From: Sinorhizobium sp. B11
GTDB lineage: Bacteria > Pseudomonadota > Alphaproteobacteria > Rhizobiales > Rhizobiaceae
DNA length: 64,000 bases
Assembly: GCA_039725955.1 (NCBI GenBank)
Contig: CP091034.1
Coordinates: 3,348,001-3,412,000, forward strand
Direction: 5' to 3'
Position 1 is the stretch's first letter. Every line of letters begins with the position of its first letter. Under the pieces are notes generated by a model, which was not told the origin of the DNA, did no database searches, and saw only the letters and a program-made list of their open reading frames with translations. A program made the translations under genes and the position numbers. Below are positions 18,196-28,011 of this stretch, in pieces.

Positions 18196-19869
18196 TTGAC
18201 CAATTTTGAATCGCTCGGTGTCTCCAAGCCGGTCGTCGCCACCCTGTTTCAGCTCGGCATCGAAACGCCGACGCCCATTCAGGAACAGGCTATCCCCCTT
18301 CTCATCCAGGGCCGCGACCTGATCGGCCTTGCCCAGACCGGCACCGGCAAGACCGCTGCCTTCGGCCTGCCGCTCATCGAGCGCCTGCTCAAGGAAGAAA
18401 AGCGTCCCGACAACCGCTCCGTTCGTACGCTGATCCTGGCCCCGACCCGCGAACTGGTTAACCAGATCGCCGACAACCTCCGGAAATTCATCCGCAAGTC
18501 GCCGCTGCGCATCAATGTCGTCGTCGGCGGCGTCTCCATCAACAAGCAGCAGCTTCAGCTCGAGAAGGGCACCGACATCCTCGTCGCCACGCCCGGCCGC
18601 CTGCTCGACCTCTGCAACCGCAACGCCATCACGCTGACGGCCGTGCGCTACCTCGTGCTCGATGAAGCCGACCAGATGCTCGACCTCGGCTTCGTGCATG
18701 ACCTGCGCAAGATCGCCAAGATGGTGCCGAAGCGCCGCCAGACCATGCTCTTCTCGGCCACCATGCCGAAGGCGATTGCCGATCTCGCCGGCGATTACCT
18801 GACCGATCCGGTCAAGGTCGAAGTGACGCCTCCGGGCAAGGCTGCCGACAAGGTCGAGCAGTATGTCCACTTCGTCCCAGGCAAGAACGACAAGACGGTT
18901 CTGCTCAAGAAGACGCTGACCGAAAACCCCGATGGCCGCTCCATCGTCTTCCTGCGCACCAAGCATGGCGCCGAAAAGCTCGCCAAGCATCTGGAGCAGG
19001 TCGGCTATTCCGTTGCCTCCATTCACGGCAACAAGAGCCAGGGCCAGCGCGAGCGTGCGCTCAAGGGCTTCCGCGACGGCGCCATCAAGACGCTGATCGC
19101 CACCGACGTCGCCGCCCGCGGCATCGATATCCCGGCCGTCAGCCACGTCTTCAACTACGACCTGCCGGAAGTGCCTGACGCCTACGTGCATCGCATCGGC
19201 CGCACGGCCCGCGCCGGCCGCGACGGCATTGCCATTGCCTTCTGCGCGCCCGATGAGGCTCGCCTGCTGCGCGACATCGAAAAGCTGATGGGCATCGACA
19301 TTACCGTTGCCAGCGGCGAACCGCCGGCTGACCTGCGTGCTGCACCCCGCAGCAACAATCGCGGTCGTGGCGGCCAAGGCCAGCAGCGTGGCCAGGGCGG
19401 TCGCGGTGAAGGCCGTGGTGAAGGTGGACAGCGTGGCGAACGCCGTGAAGGCGGCCGCAGCGAAACCCGCAATGGCAGCGGCCGTCCCGCCGGCCATGGC
19501 GACCGCCGTCCGCGCCATGAAGGTGATGTCTCGGAAGCGCGTGGCGGTGAAGAACGTCGCGCTCGCCCCCAGCGCAACAACCGCAACCAGGACTTCCGCG
19601 GCCAGCGACGCAACGAGCAGGCACCGGATCTCGGCCCTGACAATGATCTGGCCTCGACCTCGGATTTCCGCCCGGCCCGCAATCAGCAGCAGCGCCCGGC
19701 CCAGACGGAAGCGACCGGCCATCACCGCGGCAACAAGCAGCACGTTCATGGCCGCCCGCCGCGCAACCACGGCGACCAGCAGCCGCAGGGCGAACAGCGC
19801 CGTGACGGCAATGGCGGTCTCCGCCGCAAGGGCCGCAATGGTGGTGGCCCGCGCCGCGAACGCGCTTAA
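18196..19869 (+). CDS. DEAD-box ATP-dependent RNA helicase with RGG-rich tail
   Basis: 557 residues. The N-terminal helicase core has the Q motif (F-x-x-L-G.. P-T-P-I-Q), Walker A A-Q-T-G-T-G-K-T, P-T-R-E-L, D-E-A-D, S-A-T, and H-R-I-G-R-T-A-R-A-G-R. The last 170 residues are low-complexity, rich in Gly, Arg, Gln and Asn, and probably bind RNA. A TTG at 18196 (L/M-T-N-F-E-S-L-G-V) is the likely start because the fold begins there and AAAAGG precedes it; the frame reaches ATG 18148. Likely role is ribosome assembly or RNA decay, often cold-related in this RhlE-like group. Confidence 0.9.
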   Translation: MTNFESLGVSKPVVATLFQLGIETPTPIQEQAIPLLIQGRDLIGLAQTGTGKTAAFGLPLIERLLKEEKRPDNRSVRTLILAPTRELVNQIADNLRKFIRKSPLRINVVVGGVSINKQQLQLEKGTDILVATPGRLLDLCNRNAITLTAVRYLVLDEADQMLDLGFVHDLRKIAKMVPKRRQTMLFSATMPKAIADLAGDYLTDPVKVEVTPPGKAADKVEQYVHFVPGKNDKTVLLKKTLTENPDGRSIVFLRTKHGAEKLAKHLEQVGYSVASIHGNKSQGQRERALKGFRDGAIKTLIATDVAARGIDIPAVSHVFNYDLPEVPDAYVHRIGRTARAGRDGIAIAFCAPDEARLLRDIEKLMGIDITVASGEPPADLRAAPRSNNRGRGGQGQQRGQGGRGEGRGEGGQRGERREGGRSETRNGSGRPAGHGDRRPRHEGDVSEARGGEERRARPQRNNRNQDFRGQRRNEQAPDLGPDNDLASTSDFRPARNQQQRPAQTEATGHHRGNKQHVHGRPPRNHGDQQPQGEQRRDGNGGLRRKGRNGGGPRRERA

Positions 19870-19884
19870 GCCAATGATATCAGG

Positions 19885-19915
19885 AAGGGCCGGAGTGATC
19901 CGGCCCTTTTCTTTT
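19885..19915 (+). terminator. Rho-independent terminator of the helicase gene
   Basis: A perfect 9-bp stem AAGGGCCGG / CCGGCCCTT with a six-base loop is followed by TTCTTTT, fifteen bases after the helicase stop. Confidence 0.88.
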
Positions 19916-20165
19916 GACCGTCTCGGTCACAGGCGCGGGCAGAGTTTGGTCCGTCGCCCGGGCATGAAATGATCACCTGCCCATCTTTTGTGCGCCAAGT
20001 CAGGATTGCCAAAAGCACACCTCGCACCAACTGCCGATAAATGCCCAGTTTTTGACCCGTTTCTGCATTGCAGAAGATTTTATGAATCTTCCATGCGAAC
20101 TGTGCATGGTTCTTGCATTGCCTATTGCATTGTATTCAAATGAACAAAAAAGGGGAGCCACACCT

Positions 20166-21575
20166 TTGGCATTTGATGAAATGATCACCGGAGACGAAAG
20201 TCCCCGAGCGCCATATGACAAATATTTTGAGTGGTACAACAGCCAAGACCGGGCACACCTGATTTCAAAGTCCCGCGACGCTGAAAACATCTTCCGCAAA
20301 ACCGGCATCACCTTCGCGGTTTACGGCCACGCCGACAGTTCCGAAAAACTCATCCCCTTCGATATCATCCCACGCATCATCTCGGCCCGCGAATGGCGCA
20401 AACTCGCCCAGGGCATCGAGCAGCGGGTGATCGCGCTGAACGCCTTCCTCGACGATATCTATCATAAGCAGGAAATCATCCGCGCCGGCCGCATTCCGCG
20501 CGAACTGATTGAGAAGAACGTTGCCTTCCTGCCCGAGATGATCGGCTTCCGGCCGCCGGGCGGCGTCTACACCCATATCGTCGGCACGGATATCGTACGA
20601 ACCGGCGAAGACCAGTTCTATGTGCTGGAGGATAATGCCCGCACACCCTCCGGCGTCAGCTACATGCTGGAAAACCGGGAAACCATGATGCAGATGTTCC
20701 CGGAACTCTTCCATGAGAACAAGGTGCAGCGCGTCGAGGACTACCCCTATCTCCTGCGCCAGAGCCTCGCTTCGCTCGCCCCTCCCGGCTGCAAGGGCAA
20801 GCCGCGCGTCGCCGTTTTGACCCCCGGCATCTACAACTCCGCTTACTACGAACATTCCTTCCTCGCTGACACGATGGGTGTCGAGCTGGTCGAAGGCTCT
20901 GATCTGCGCGTCATCGACGGCAAGGTGAAGATGCGCACGACGCGCGGTTACGAGGCGATCGACGTGCTCTATCGCCGGGTCGACGACGACTTCCTCGATC
21001 CCCTCACCTTCCGCCCGGAATCGGCCCTCGGCATTCCCGGCATCATGGATGTCTACCGCTCCGGCAATATCACCATCGCCAATGCGCCCGGCACCGGCAT
21101 TTCAGATGACAAGGCGATCTATTCCTACATGCCGGAGATCGTCGAGTTCTATACCGGCCGCAAGCCGATCCTCGAGAACGTGCCGACCTGGCGCTGTTCG
21201 GAAGCCGGCAGCCTGAAATATGTGCTGGAGCATCTGGAGGAACTGGTGGTCAAGGAAGTGCATGGCTCCGGCGGCTACGGCATGCTTGTCGGCCCGACCG
21301 CTTCCAAGAAGGAACGCGCCGATTTCGCCGAGAAACTGAAGGCCAAGCCCAGCAATTACATCGCCCAGCCCACGCTTTCTCTGTCCACCGTTCCGATCCT
21401 CGTCAACAAGGGCATCGCACCCCGCCATGTCGACCTGCGCCCCTATGTGTTGGTCTCCGACAAGGTGCAGATCATTCCGGGCGGGCTTACCCGCGTGGCG
21501 CTGAAGCAAGGCTCGCTGGTGGTCAATTCCAGCCAGGGCGGCGGCACCAAAGACACCTGGGTATTGGAGGACTGA
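20166..21575 (+). CDS. Circularly permuted ATP-grasp protein (DUF404/DUF407, COG2308)
   Basis: About 469 residues of the circularly permuted ATP-grasp family, with F-Y-V-L-E-D-N-A-R-T-P-S-G-V, K-E-V-H-G-S-G-G-Y-G-M-L-V-G-P and a late N-S-S-Q-G-G-G-T-K-D-T-W-V. The family is predicted to ligate amino groups to carboxylates, but its substrate is not established. The frame extends to 20052. A TTG at 20166 (L-A-F-D-E-M) with AGGGGAG eight bases upstream fits better. It is the first of three tightly linked genes and overlaps the next by one base (TGATG). Confidence 0.85.
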   Translation: MAFDEMITGDESPRAPYDKYFEWYNSQDRAHLISKSRDAENIFRKTGITFAVYGHADSSEKLIPFDIIPRIISAREWRKLAQGIEQRVIALNAFLDDIYHKQEIIRAGRIPRELIEKNVAFLPEMIGFRPPGGVYTHIVGTDIVRTGEDQFYVLEDNARTPSGVSYMLENRETMMQMFPELFHENKVQRVEDYPYLLRQSLASLAPPGCKGKPRVAVLTPGIYNSAYYEHSFLADTMGVELVEGSDLRVIDGKVKMRTTRGYEAIDVLYRRVDDDFLDPLTFRPESALGIPGIMDVYRSGNITIANAPGTGISDDKAIYSYMPEIVEFYTGRKPILENVPTWRCSEAGSLKYVLEHLEELVVKEVHGSGGYGMLVGPTASKKERADFAEKLKAKPSNYIAQPTLSLSTVPILVNKGIAPRHVDLRPYVLVSDKVQIIPGGLTRVALKQGSLVVNSSQGGGTKDTWVLED

Positions 21576-22516
21576 TGCTCGGAAGAACTGCAAACGGGCT
21601 CTACTGGATGTTCCGGTATATCGAGCGCGCCGAAAATATCGCTCGCCTTGTCGATGCCGGCCTGCGCATGTCACTGACGCGGAGCGACGCCGGTGATGAC
21701 AATTGGGACGGCGTGCTGCAAAGCGCCGGCGTGCGCGAACTCTATGCCGAGAGCCATTCGAAGCTGACCGGTCCTGATGTAATCGACTACATGTTGCGCG
21801 ACCGCCAGAACGCGTCGAGCGTCATGTCCTGCATCGATTTCGGCCGCAACAACGCCCGCATGGTGCGCACCGCGCTGACGCGCGAAACCTGGGAAGCAAC
21901 CAACGAATGCTGGATCGATCTCAAGGAGCTTCTGTCGAAAAAGCTGAAGCCGGCGGAACTGCCCGAGGTCATCGATGTCATCAAGCATCGCGCCGGCCTC
22001 ATCCGCGGCGCCTTCCATGGTTCGATGCTGCGCAACGAACTCTATAATTTCGCCCGCATCGGCACCTTCATCGAGCGCGCGGACAATACGAGCCGCATCC
22101 TCGACGTGAAATATTACGTCCTGCTGCCGTCGATCTCGCAGGTCGGTTCTTCGGTCGACAACGTTCAGTGGGAGTCGATCCTGCGTTCGGTCTCTGCCCA
22201 CCGCTCCTACAGCTGGGCCTATGACGGCGAATACCGGGCCATGAACATCGCCGACTTCCTGATCCTGAACGGTCAGATGCCGCGTTCGCTTGCCTATTGC
22301 TACGAGAAGATCGTCAGCAACCTCGGCTATATCGCCAAGGACTACGGCGAACGCCTTGCAGCGCACGATACGGCGGATGCCATTCGCGCCACGCTGCAGA
22401 CCCTGAAGATCAAGGATGTCATGGATCAGGGCCTGCATGAGTTCCTCGAAGATTTCGTCTCGCGCAACAACAAGCTCGGCAACGAAATCTCCGATGGCTA
22501 CCGGTTCTATGTTTAA
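21575..22516 (+). CDS. Alpha-E domain protein (DUF403, COG2307)
   Basis: 313 residues, almost entirely alpha-helical, beginning M-L-G-R-T-A-N-G-L-Y-W-M-F-R-Y-I-E-R-A-E-N. This is the diagnostic opening of the alpha-E family, echoed by a second F-I-E-R-A-D-N-T-S-R-I-L-D in the middle. Members almost always accompany the permuted ATP-grasp and transglutaminase-like genes found on either side here. The biochemical role is unknown. It is translationally coupled to the upstream gene. Confidence 0.88.
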   Translation: MLGRTANGLYWMFRYIERAENIARLVDAGLRMSLTRSDAGDDNWDGVLQSAGVRELYAESHSKLTGPDVIDYMLRDRQNASSVMSCIDFGRNNARMVRTALTRETWEATNECWIDLKELLSKKLKPAELPEVIDVIKHRAGLIRGAFHGSMLRNELYNFARIGTFIERADNTSRILDVKYYVLLPSISQVGSSVDNVQWESILRSVSAHRSYSWAYDGEYRAMNIADFLILNGQMPRSLAYCYEKIVSNLGYIAKDYGERLAAHDTADAIRATLQTLKIKDVMDQGLHEFLEDFVSRNNKLGNEISDGYRFYV

Positions 22517-22528
22517 GCGGGTCAGATC

Positions 22529-23353
22529 ATGAGACTGAAGATCAGCCACCTCACCGAATACCGCTACGACGAACCGGCGCAGTTTTCGCTGCAGCGGCTG
22601 CGCCTGACGCCGCCGAATGCCGTTGGCCAGACCGTGCTCAACTGGTCGCTGCATGTCGAAGGCGCCAAGCCGGAAGTCGAGTATGACGACCAGTTCGGCA
22701 ATCACGTGAACCTCGTCTCGCTGGAAGGCGAACAGCAGGTCACGCGCATCGTCGCCGAGGGCGAGATCGAGACCGAAGACCGCAACGGCGTCACCGGCCC
22801 GCATACCGGCTTCTGCCCGCTCTGGCTCTTCCTGCGCGAGACGCCGCTGACGAAGAGCGGCAAGCTGGTGAAGGAATTGATCAAGGGCGTGACAGGTGAG
22901 AACGACCTTGCCCGCATGCATGCGCTGATGGCGGCAATCCACGAGGCGGTCGAATACAAGCCCGGCACCAGCGGTACGGAGACCACGGCCGAACAGGCAC
23001 TGGAGAAGAAGAGCGGCGTCTGCCAGGACCATGCCCATATTTTCGTTGCCTCCGCCCGCGCACTGGAGATCCCGGCGCGTTATGTCTCCGGCTATCTGAT
23101 GATGGAAGAGAAGGTCGATCAGGCCGCCACTCATGCCTGGGGCGAAGCGCATATTCCCGGCCTCGGCTGGGTCGGCTTCGACCCTGCCAACAAGATCTGC
23201 CCGGATGACCGCTATGTCCGCATGGCCTCTGGCCTCTGCTACCGCGATGCCGCGCCCGTATCGGGCATGCGCATCGGCACCCCGGGCGAGAAGCTCTCGG
23301 TCACGGTAAAGGTCGAAAACGGCGACCAGATGCAGAGCCAAAGCCAGAGCTGA
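22529..23353 (+). CDS. Transglutaminase-like cysteine peptidase (COG1305)
   Basis: 274 residues with an N-terminal beta domain (M-R-L-K-I-S-H-L-T-E-Y-R-Y) and a transglutaminase fold. The catalytic triad is visible as C165 in G-V-C-Q-D-H-A-H, H202 in T-H-A-W-G-E and D218 in G-F-D-P-A-N. It starts 12 bases after the alpha-E gene and completes the ATP-grasp / alpha-E / transglutaminase operon. In such operons it is thought to cleave or exchange amide bonds made by the ATP-grasp partner; that is inference. No signal peptide is seen. Confidence 0.88.
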   Translation: MRLKISHLTEYRYDEPAQFSLQRLRLTPPNAVGQTVLNWSLHVEGAKPEVEYDDQFGNHVNLVSLEGEQQVTRIVAEGEIETEDRNGVTGPHTGFCPLWLFLRETPLTKSGKLVKELIKGVTGENDLARMHALMAAIHEAVEYKPGTSGTETTAEQALEKKSGVCQDHAHIFVASARALEIPARYVSGYLMMEEKVDQAATHAWGEAHIPGLGWVGFDPANKICPDDRYVRMASGLCYRDAAPVSGMRIGTPGEKLSVTVKVENGDQMQSQSQS

Positions 23354-23541
23354 CAAAAGCAGGCGAAGTTGCCGAGGAGATTATGCGCGTTCAAACACGC
23401 AATAATTGCTGTTGCAACCAATTCTCTACTTCAAACTAACCCGATGTTAAAGCCGCAGGCGGAAGCTGTGCGCTATGAGCTCGCATTTGTGGGCACCGGC
23501 GCAAAGCGCCGGCCAGTTTTGAGATTTCAGTAGGTCGTTTT

Positions 23542-24600
23542 ATGTCTCTTCTTCTTATCGACGACAGCAAATCCAGCCTGCTTGCCCTTGAAACCGCCGT
23601 CCGCCGCTTCGCCGGCTGCGCAATCGAAAGCTTCACCAATCCGCTGGAAGCCCTCGAGCGCACGACGCACGTCGAATTCGATCTTGTCCTGGTCGACTAT
23701 ATGATGCCCGAACTCAACGGCGTCGCCGTAATCCGCCGCCTGCGCAGCCAGCGCGGCTATGAGACCGTGCCCATCGTGATGATCACCTCGCAGACGGAAC
23801 GCGCCGTGCGGCTGGAAGCGCTGGAGGCCGGTGCCACGGACTTCCTCGCAAAACCCTTCGATCCGCTGGAGCTCGAGGCCCGCATCCTGAACCTTCTCGC
23901 CCTGCGCAGCGCCCAGCTTGCCCTCGTCGATCGTGCCCGTTCGCTTGATCAGGCCTTCCGCCGCGCCACCGAACGGGCCGATATCCGCGAACAGGAAATC
24001 GTCTGGTGCCTGGCGCAAGCCATGGCCTCGCGTGACGGCAATACCGGCGATCACATCGAGCGTGTCGCCAACATTGCCGAACTGATTGCCGAGGGCCTCG
24101 GCATGGACCGCATCCAGCGCCGCAACATCTATCTCGCCGCCCCCTTGCACGATATCGGCAAGATCGGCATTCCCGACGCCATCCTGCAGAAGCCAGGCAA
24201 GCTGGAGCCGGATGAGATCGAGAAGATGCGCGAGCATGTGCCGATCGGCGTTTCGATCCTGCGCAACAGTTCCGCCGAGCTTTCGCGCGTTGCTACCGCC
24301 ATCATCGGCGGGCATCACGAAAAATGGGACGGCACCGGCTACCCGCAGGGCCTTGCGGGCGAAGAGATACCGATCGAGGCCCGTATCGTCGCCGTTGCTG
24401 ACGTCTTCGATGCACTCTGCTCCGAGCGCCCCTACAAGCGGGCATGGCCGATCGACGAAGCCTTCCGGGAAATCATCGCCTGCAGCGGCACGCATTTCGA
24501 TCCGGCTTGCGTGGCGGCTTTCCGCCGCAAATGGCCGGAGATCCGTCTGCTCTTCGATCAGTTTGAGATGGAAGAAGACCGCCTGCGCTCCAGCGGTTGA
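23542..24600 (+). CDS. Response regulator with HD-GYP-type phosphodiesterase domain
   Basis: 352 residues. Receiver domain at 1-120 has D7/D8, phosphoacceptor D52 in L-V-D-Y-M-M-P and K104. A linker helix leads to an HD domain with H203-D204 in L-H-D-I-G-K-I-G-I-P and G-H-H-E-K-W-D-G-T-G-Y-P (257-268), the HD-GYP signature. It probably hydrolyses cyclic di-GMP when phosphorylated. It lies 190 bases after the transglutaminase operon, with a small hairpin at 23496-23512 between. No sensor kinase is adjacent. Confidence 0.88.
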   Translation: MSLLLIDDSKSSLLALETAVRRFAGCAIESFTNPLEALERTTHVEFDLVLVDYMMPELNGVAVIRRLRSQRGYETVPIVMITSQTERAVRLEALEAGATDFLAKPFDPLELEARILNLLALRSAQLALVDRARSLDQAFRRATERADIREQEIVWCLAQAMASRDGNTGDHIERVANIAELIAEGLGMDRIQRRNIYLAAPLHDIGKIGIPDAILQKPGKLEPDEIEKMREHVPIGVSILRNSSAELSRVATAIIGGHHEKWDGTGYPQGLAGEEIPIEARIVAVADVFDALCSERPYKRAWPIDEAFREIIACSGTHFDPACVAAFRRKWPEIRLLFDQFEMEEDRLRSSG

Positions 24601-24696
24601 CATCCGATCGGGTTCCGCGACGCTTTCCCGACAGATCGGCGAGCCGGTAACGGCGGCCAATTGCCGAAATCCTCCGTATGAGCCTATAGTGCAGCC

Positions 24697-25338
24697 ATGT
24701 CTCGCATGAACCTTCATTTTCTTGATGCACGCGGCGCGCTCTCGGACCTGCGGGATTGGCTGGACAACCGGCTGTCCGACGCATTCGATAAGGGGAGCGC
24801 TTTACTGCGCATAGAGCCCGTCGATGTCGTCGTGAAAGCCGGAGCCCGCGTACTTCCTGAAAAGGGTCATGTTGGATATGCGCCGGAGCCCGGCTTGATC
24901 TATGTCACGGTCGACCCCGCCAACCCGGTTCTTGCTGCAAACGCTGACGCATCCCTGGAGCGGATGTTTGTGCATGAGCTGCATCACGCTGCCCGATGGG
25001 ATGGACCCGGATACGGAAATTCACTGGGGGAAGCATTCGTCTCTGAAGGCCTGGCGGGGCATTTTGCGCAGGAAATCTATGGCGGTCCGCTTGAGCCCTG
25101 GGAAAGACTGCCGAGGGATCAGATCCGCAAATATGTGACGCATGCAGCTGGGGAGTGGGACAGCCGCAGCTATGACCATGAGGCCTGGTTCTTCGGCACA
25201 GCCGATTTCCCCGGCCAGCTGGGATATTCGATGGGTTTCCAGCTCGTCGCTGATTGCCTGATGCGAACGGGCCAAAGATCATCTGCCCTGGTTCACGCAG
25301 CAGCATCGGCGTTCAGACCTTCTCTGGATCAAATCTAG
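24697..25338 (+). CDS. DUF2268-type putative zinc metalloprotease
   Basis: 213 residues with an H-E-L-H-H zinc motif (V-H-E-L-H-H-A-A-R) followed some twenty residues later by V-S-E-G-L-A-G-H-F supplying the third ligand. This arrangement is typical of DUF2268 predicted Zn-dependent proteases. No signal peptide. It stands between the HD-GYP gene and a nucleotidyltransferase-like gene. The substrate is unknown. Confidence 0.75.
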   Translation: MSRMNLHFLDARGALSDLRDWLDNRLSDAFDKGSALLRIEPVDVVVKAGARVLPEKGHVGYAPEPGLIYVTVDPANPVLAANADASLERMFVHELHHAARWDGPGYGNSLGEAFVSEGLAGHFAQEIYGGPLEPWERLPRDQIRKYVTHAAGEWDSRSYDHEAWFFGTADFPGQLGYSMGFQLVADCLMRTGQRSSALVHAAASAFRPSLDQI

Positions 25339-25423
25339 AATTCGCTCCGCCCGGCGTTTCAGCCAACACAGGTGGCATTTTCGGGATAATTGGTTTGGCG
25401 AAGCTATAGACGAGGGAGAGGCT

Positions 25424-26017
25424 ATGTCGCTTAGCGAGCAGCAATTCATGGCGTCTGTCCGCCGCAACCCGATAAACGCCGAGTTGTTGAGCCGGTTGCG
25501 CACCCTGGGGGTTCCCGAGGCCATTCTGACTGCCGGCTGCCTCGTGCAGACGGTCTGGAACCTGAAATCGGGTTATGATCCGCAGTACGGGATAAAGGAC
25601 TACGACGTCTTCTACTTCGATGACGCCGACCTGTCATGGGAGGCCGAAGACCTCGTTATTCGCAACGTGCAGAAGGCGGTCGACGATCTGCCCGTCAAGG
25701 TGGAGGTCAGGAACCAGGCTCGGGTCCATCTCTGGTACAGGGACAAGTTTGGAGCCGAATACCCAAAGCTACAAAAGGCGGAGGATGGCATCGACCGTTA
25801 TCTCACCCTTTGCACAAGGGTCGGCATCCGCCTTCATGACGGCAGCCTTTATGCGCCTGACGGCCTGGATGACATGTGGAACGGCATCCTGCGCCTGAAC
25901 CCTGCCAATCCTCAGCGTGGCCTATTTCTGGATAAATGCGCACAGTACGTGCAGCGATGGCCGTGGCTGACGATTATCGATGATCAGATCGGGGACTGCG
26001 ATCCGCAGCCACATTGA
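25424..26017 (+). CDS. Nucleotidyltransferase-like protein (DUF925 family)
   Basis: 197 residues with A-G-C-L-V-Q-T-V-W-N and the acidic pair Y-G-I-K-D-Y-D-V-F-Y-F-D, which matches the G-x..D-x-D arrangement of the DUF925 nucleotidyltransferase-like family. Its activity is uncharacterised. A G-A-G-A-G-G site is present upstream of the ATG. It converges on the arabonate dehydratase gene, with about 190 bases between. Confidence 0.78.
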   Translation: MSLSEQQFMASVRRNPINAELLSRLRTLGVPEAILTAGCLVQTVWNLKSGYDPQYGIKDYDVFYFDDADLSWEAEDLVIRNVQKAVDDLPVKVEVRNQARVHLWYRDKFGAEYPKLQKAEDGIDRYLTLCTRVGIRLHDGSLYAPDGLDDMWNGILRLNPANPQRGLFLDKCAQYVQRWPWLTIIDDQIGDCDPQPH

Positions 26018-26209
26018 CGGTTCGCATTTTCCGCGTTCCGTCTTCTTTGCGGAACTCGGAACCTTCAAGACGAAGCCGCCGGCCCTGACCTTCCCGCAAA
26101 TTTCTGTCGCGAAACACCACGAGGGGCGGAATTTCGCGACAGAAGTATTTCACGATAGCGGCGTTCTCACCCCGCCTTTCCATCGGCGTATCTCTGGAGG
26201 ACGGGCCCG

Positions 26210-27949
26210 TTAGTGGCTATCCTTGCCGACTGCACTTCCGCGACATCCCTTCAGGAAGTCGAGGTCGGCGCCGGTATCGGCACCTTCGACATGCTGCTGA
26301 TGCAGGAAGGCGTAACCCGAGGTCGGCAGGTCATGGTTCGGCTGCCATTCGGCCAGACGCTTCGCCAGTTCCTCTTCGGAAATGTCGAGATGCAGGCGGC
26401 GGTTCGGCACGTCGAGCTCGATCATGTCGCCGTTGCGGACGACGGCGAGCGGGCCGCCGACGGCAGCTTCCGGCGAGGTATGCAGAACGACGGTGCCGTA
26501 GGCCGTACCGGACATGCGGGCGTCGGAAATGCGCACCATGTCGGTGATGCCCTTCTTGAGCACCTTCGGCGGCAGACCCATGTTGCCGACTTCGGCCATG
26601 CCCGGATAGCCCTTCGGACCACAGTTCTTCATGACCATGACGCAGTTCTCGTCGATATCGAGATTGTCGTCGTTGATCTTGGCCTTGTAGTCGTCGATGT
26701 CTTCGAAGACGACCGCCCTGCCCTTGTGCACCATCAGATGCGGCGAAGCGGCGGACGGCTTCAGAACAGCGCCCTTCGGCGCCAGATTGCCGCGTACCAC
26801 GACGATGCCGCCGGATTGCGTCAATGCCTTTTCAGCCGGCAGGATGACGTCTTCGTTCCAGTTGACGACATCCTTGACTTCGTCCCAGACGGTCTCGCCC
26901 GAAACCGTCACTGCATCCTTGTGCAGGAGGCCGGCTTCGCCAAGGCGCTTCAGCACGACAGGCAGGCCGCCGGCATAGAAGAACTCTTCCATCAGGTACT
27001 TGCCCGACGGCATCAGGTTGACGATCGTCGGCACGTCGCGACCACAGCGGTCCCAGTCGTCGAGCGTCAGATCGACGCCGACACGGCCGGCCATGGCGAG
27101 CAGGTGGATGACGGCATTGGTCGAACCGCCGATGGCCGCATTGGTGCGGATGGCGTTTTCGAAGGCCTGCTTCGTCATGATGTCGGAAGGCTTCAGGTCG
27201 TCCTTGACCATCTGCACGATACGGCGGCCGGTCAGCTGCGCCATCACCTTGCGGCGGGAATCGACGCCCGGGATCGCGGCATTGCCTGACAGCGCCATGC
27301 CGAGCGCTTCAGCCATGGACGCCATGGTGGAAGCGGTACCCATCGTGTTGCACGTGCCCGACGAACGGCTCATCGAAGCTTCAGCCTCGAGGAATTCAGC
27401 CTGCGTCATCTCGCCGGCCTTCACCATTTCGGAGAACTTCCACAGATGCGTGCCCGAACCGACGCGCTCGCCGCGGAAATAGCCGTTCAGCATCGGACCG
27501 CCGGTAACGACGATCGACGGCAGGTCCACGGAGGCAGCACCCATCAGGAGCGAAGGCGTGGTCTTGTCGCAGCCGACGAGCAGCACGCAGCCATCCATCG
27601 GCTGGCCACGGATCGCTTCTTCGACGGCGAGCGCCGCGAGGTTGCGATACATCATCGCGGTCGGACGGAAGGTGTTTTCAGAGGCCGAGAAAACGGGCAC
27701 TTCAAGCGGGAAACCACCGGCTTCCCAGACACCGGCCTTCACCTTTTCGGCGAGCTCGCGCAGGTGACCGTTGCACGGCGTCATGTCCGACCAGGTATTG
27801 AGGATGCCGATGACCGGGCGGCCGTCGAACAGGTCGTGCGGGTAACCCTGGTTTTTCAGCCAGCCGCGGTGGTAGATCACGTCGCGGCTCGTGCCGCCGT
27901 ACCATTCCTGCGAGCGCAACTTGCGCGGCCATTCTGCTTTCTTCTTCAT
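26210..27949 (-). CDS. L-arabonate dehydratase (IlvD/EDD family)
   Basis: 579 residues of the IlvD/Edd iron-sulfur dehydratase family. Cluster-binding cysteines appear in T-P-C-N-G-H, V-G-C-D-K-T-T-P and S-G-T-C-N-T-M-G-T-A. Length and the opening R-S-Q-E-W-Y-G-G match rhizobial L-arabonate dehydratases. It converts L-arabonate to 2-keto-3-deoxy-L-arabonate. It lies downstream of the semialdehyde dehydrogenase, gguC, gguB, gguA and chvE on one strand, giving uptake and non-phosphorylative catabolism together. Arabinose dehydrogenase and lactonase are not here. A related pentonate or galactonate could also be a substrate. Confidence 0.88.
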   Translation of the reverse strand: MKKKAEWPRKLRSQEWYGGTSRDVIYHRGWLKNQGYPHDLFDGRPVIGILNTWSDMTPCNGHLRELAEKVKAGVWEAGGFPLEVPVFSASENTFRPTAMMYRNLAALAVEEAIRGQPMDGCVLLVGCDKTTPSLLMGAASVDLPSIVVTGGPMLNGYFRGERVGSGTHLWKFSEMVKAGEMTQAEFLEAEASMSRSSGTCNTMGTASTMASMAEALGMALSGNAAIPGVDSRRKVMAQLTGRRIVQMVKDDLKPSDIMTKQAFENAIRTNAAIGGSTNAVIHLLAMAGRVGVDLTLDDWDRCGRDVPTIVNLMPSGKYLMEEFFYAGGLPVVLKRLGEAGLLHKDAVTVSGETVWDEVKDVVNWNEDVILPAEKALTQSGGIVVVRGNLAPKGAVLKPSAASPHLMVHKGRAVVFEDIDDYKAKINDDNLDIDENCVMVMKNCGPKGYPGMAEVGNMGLPPKVLKKGITDMVRISDARMSGTAYGTVVLHTSPEAAVGGPLAVVRNGDMIELDVPNRRLHLDISEEELAKRLAEWQPNHDLPTSGYAFLHQQHVEGADTGADLDFLKGCRGSAVGKDSH

Positions 27950-28011
27950 AATTTCTGTCCCTCAGGATATCCCCTGACCGCCTCGTACGATCAGGGTTAT
28001 CGCGCTTTGTC

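Noticed and set aside
18181..19770. Long reverse frame opposite the helicase gene
   Set aside because: The forward frame has all DEAD-box motifs; the reverse frame is an antisense shadow rich in Ala and Val.
20113..20132. Two TTGCATTG copies 12 bp apart before the ATP-grasp gene
   Set aside because: Tested as a sigma-54 type promoter, but the GG/GC dinucleotides and spacing do not fit; too short to call an operator.
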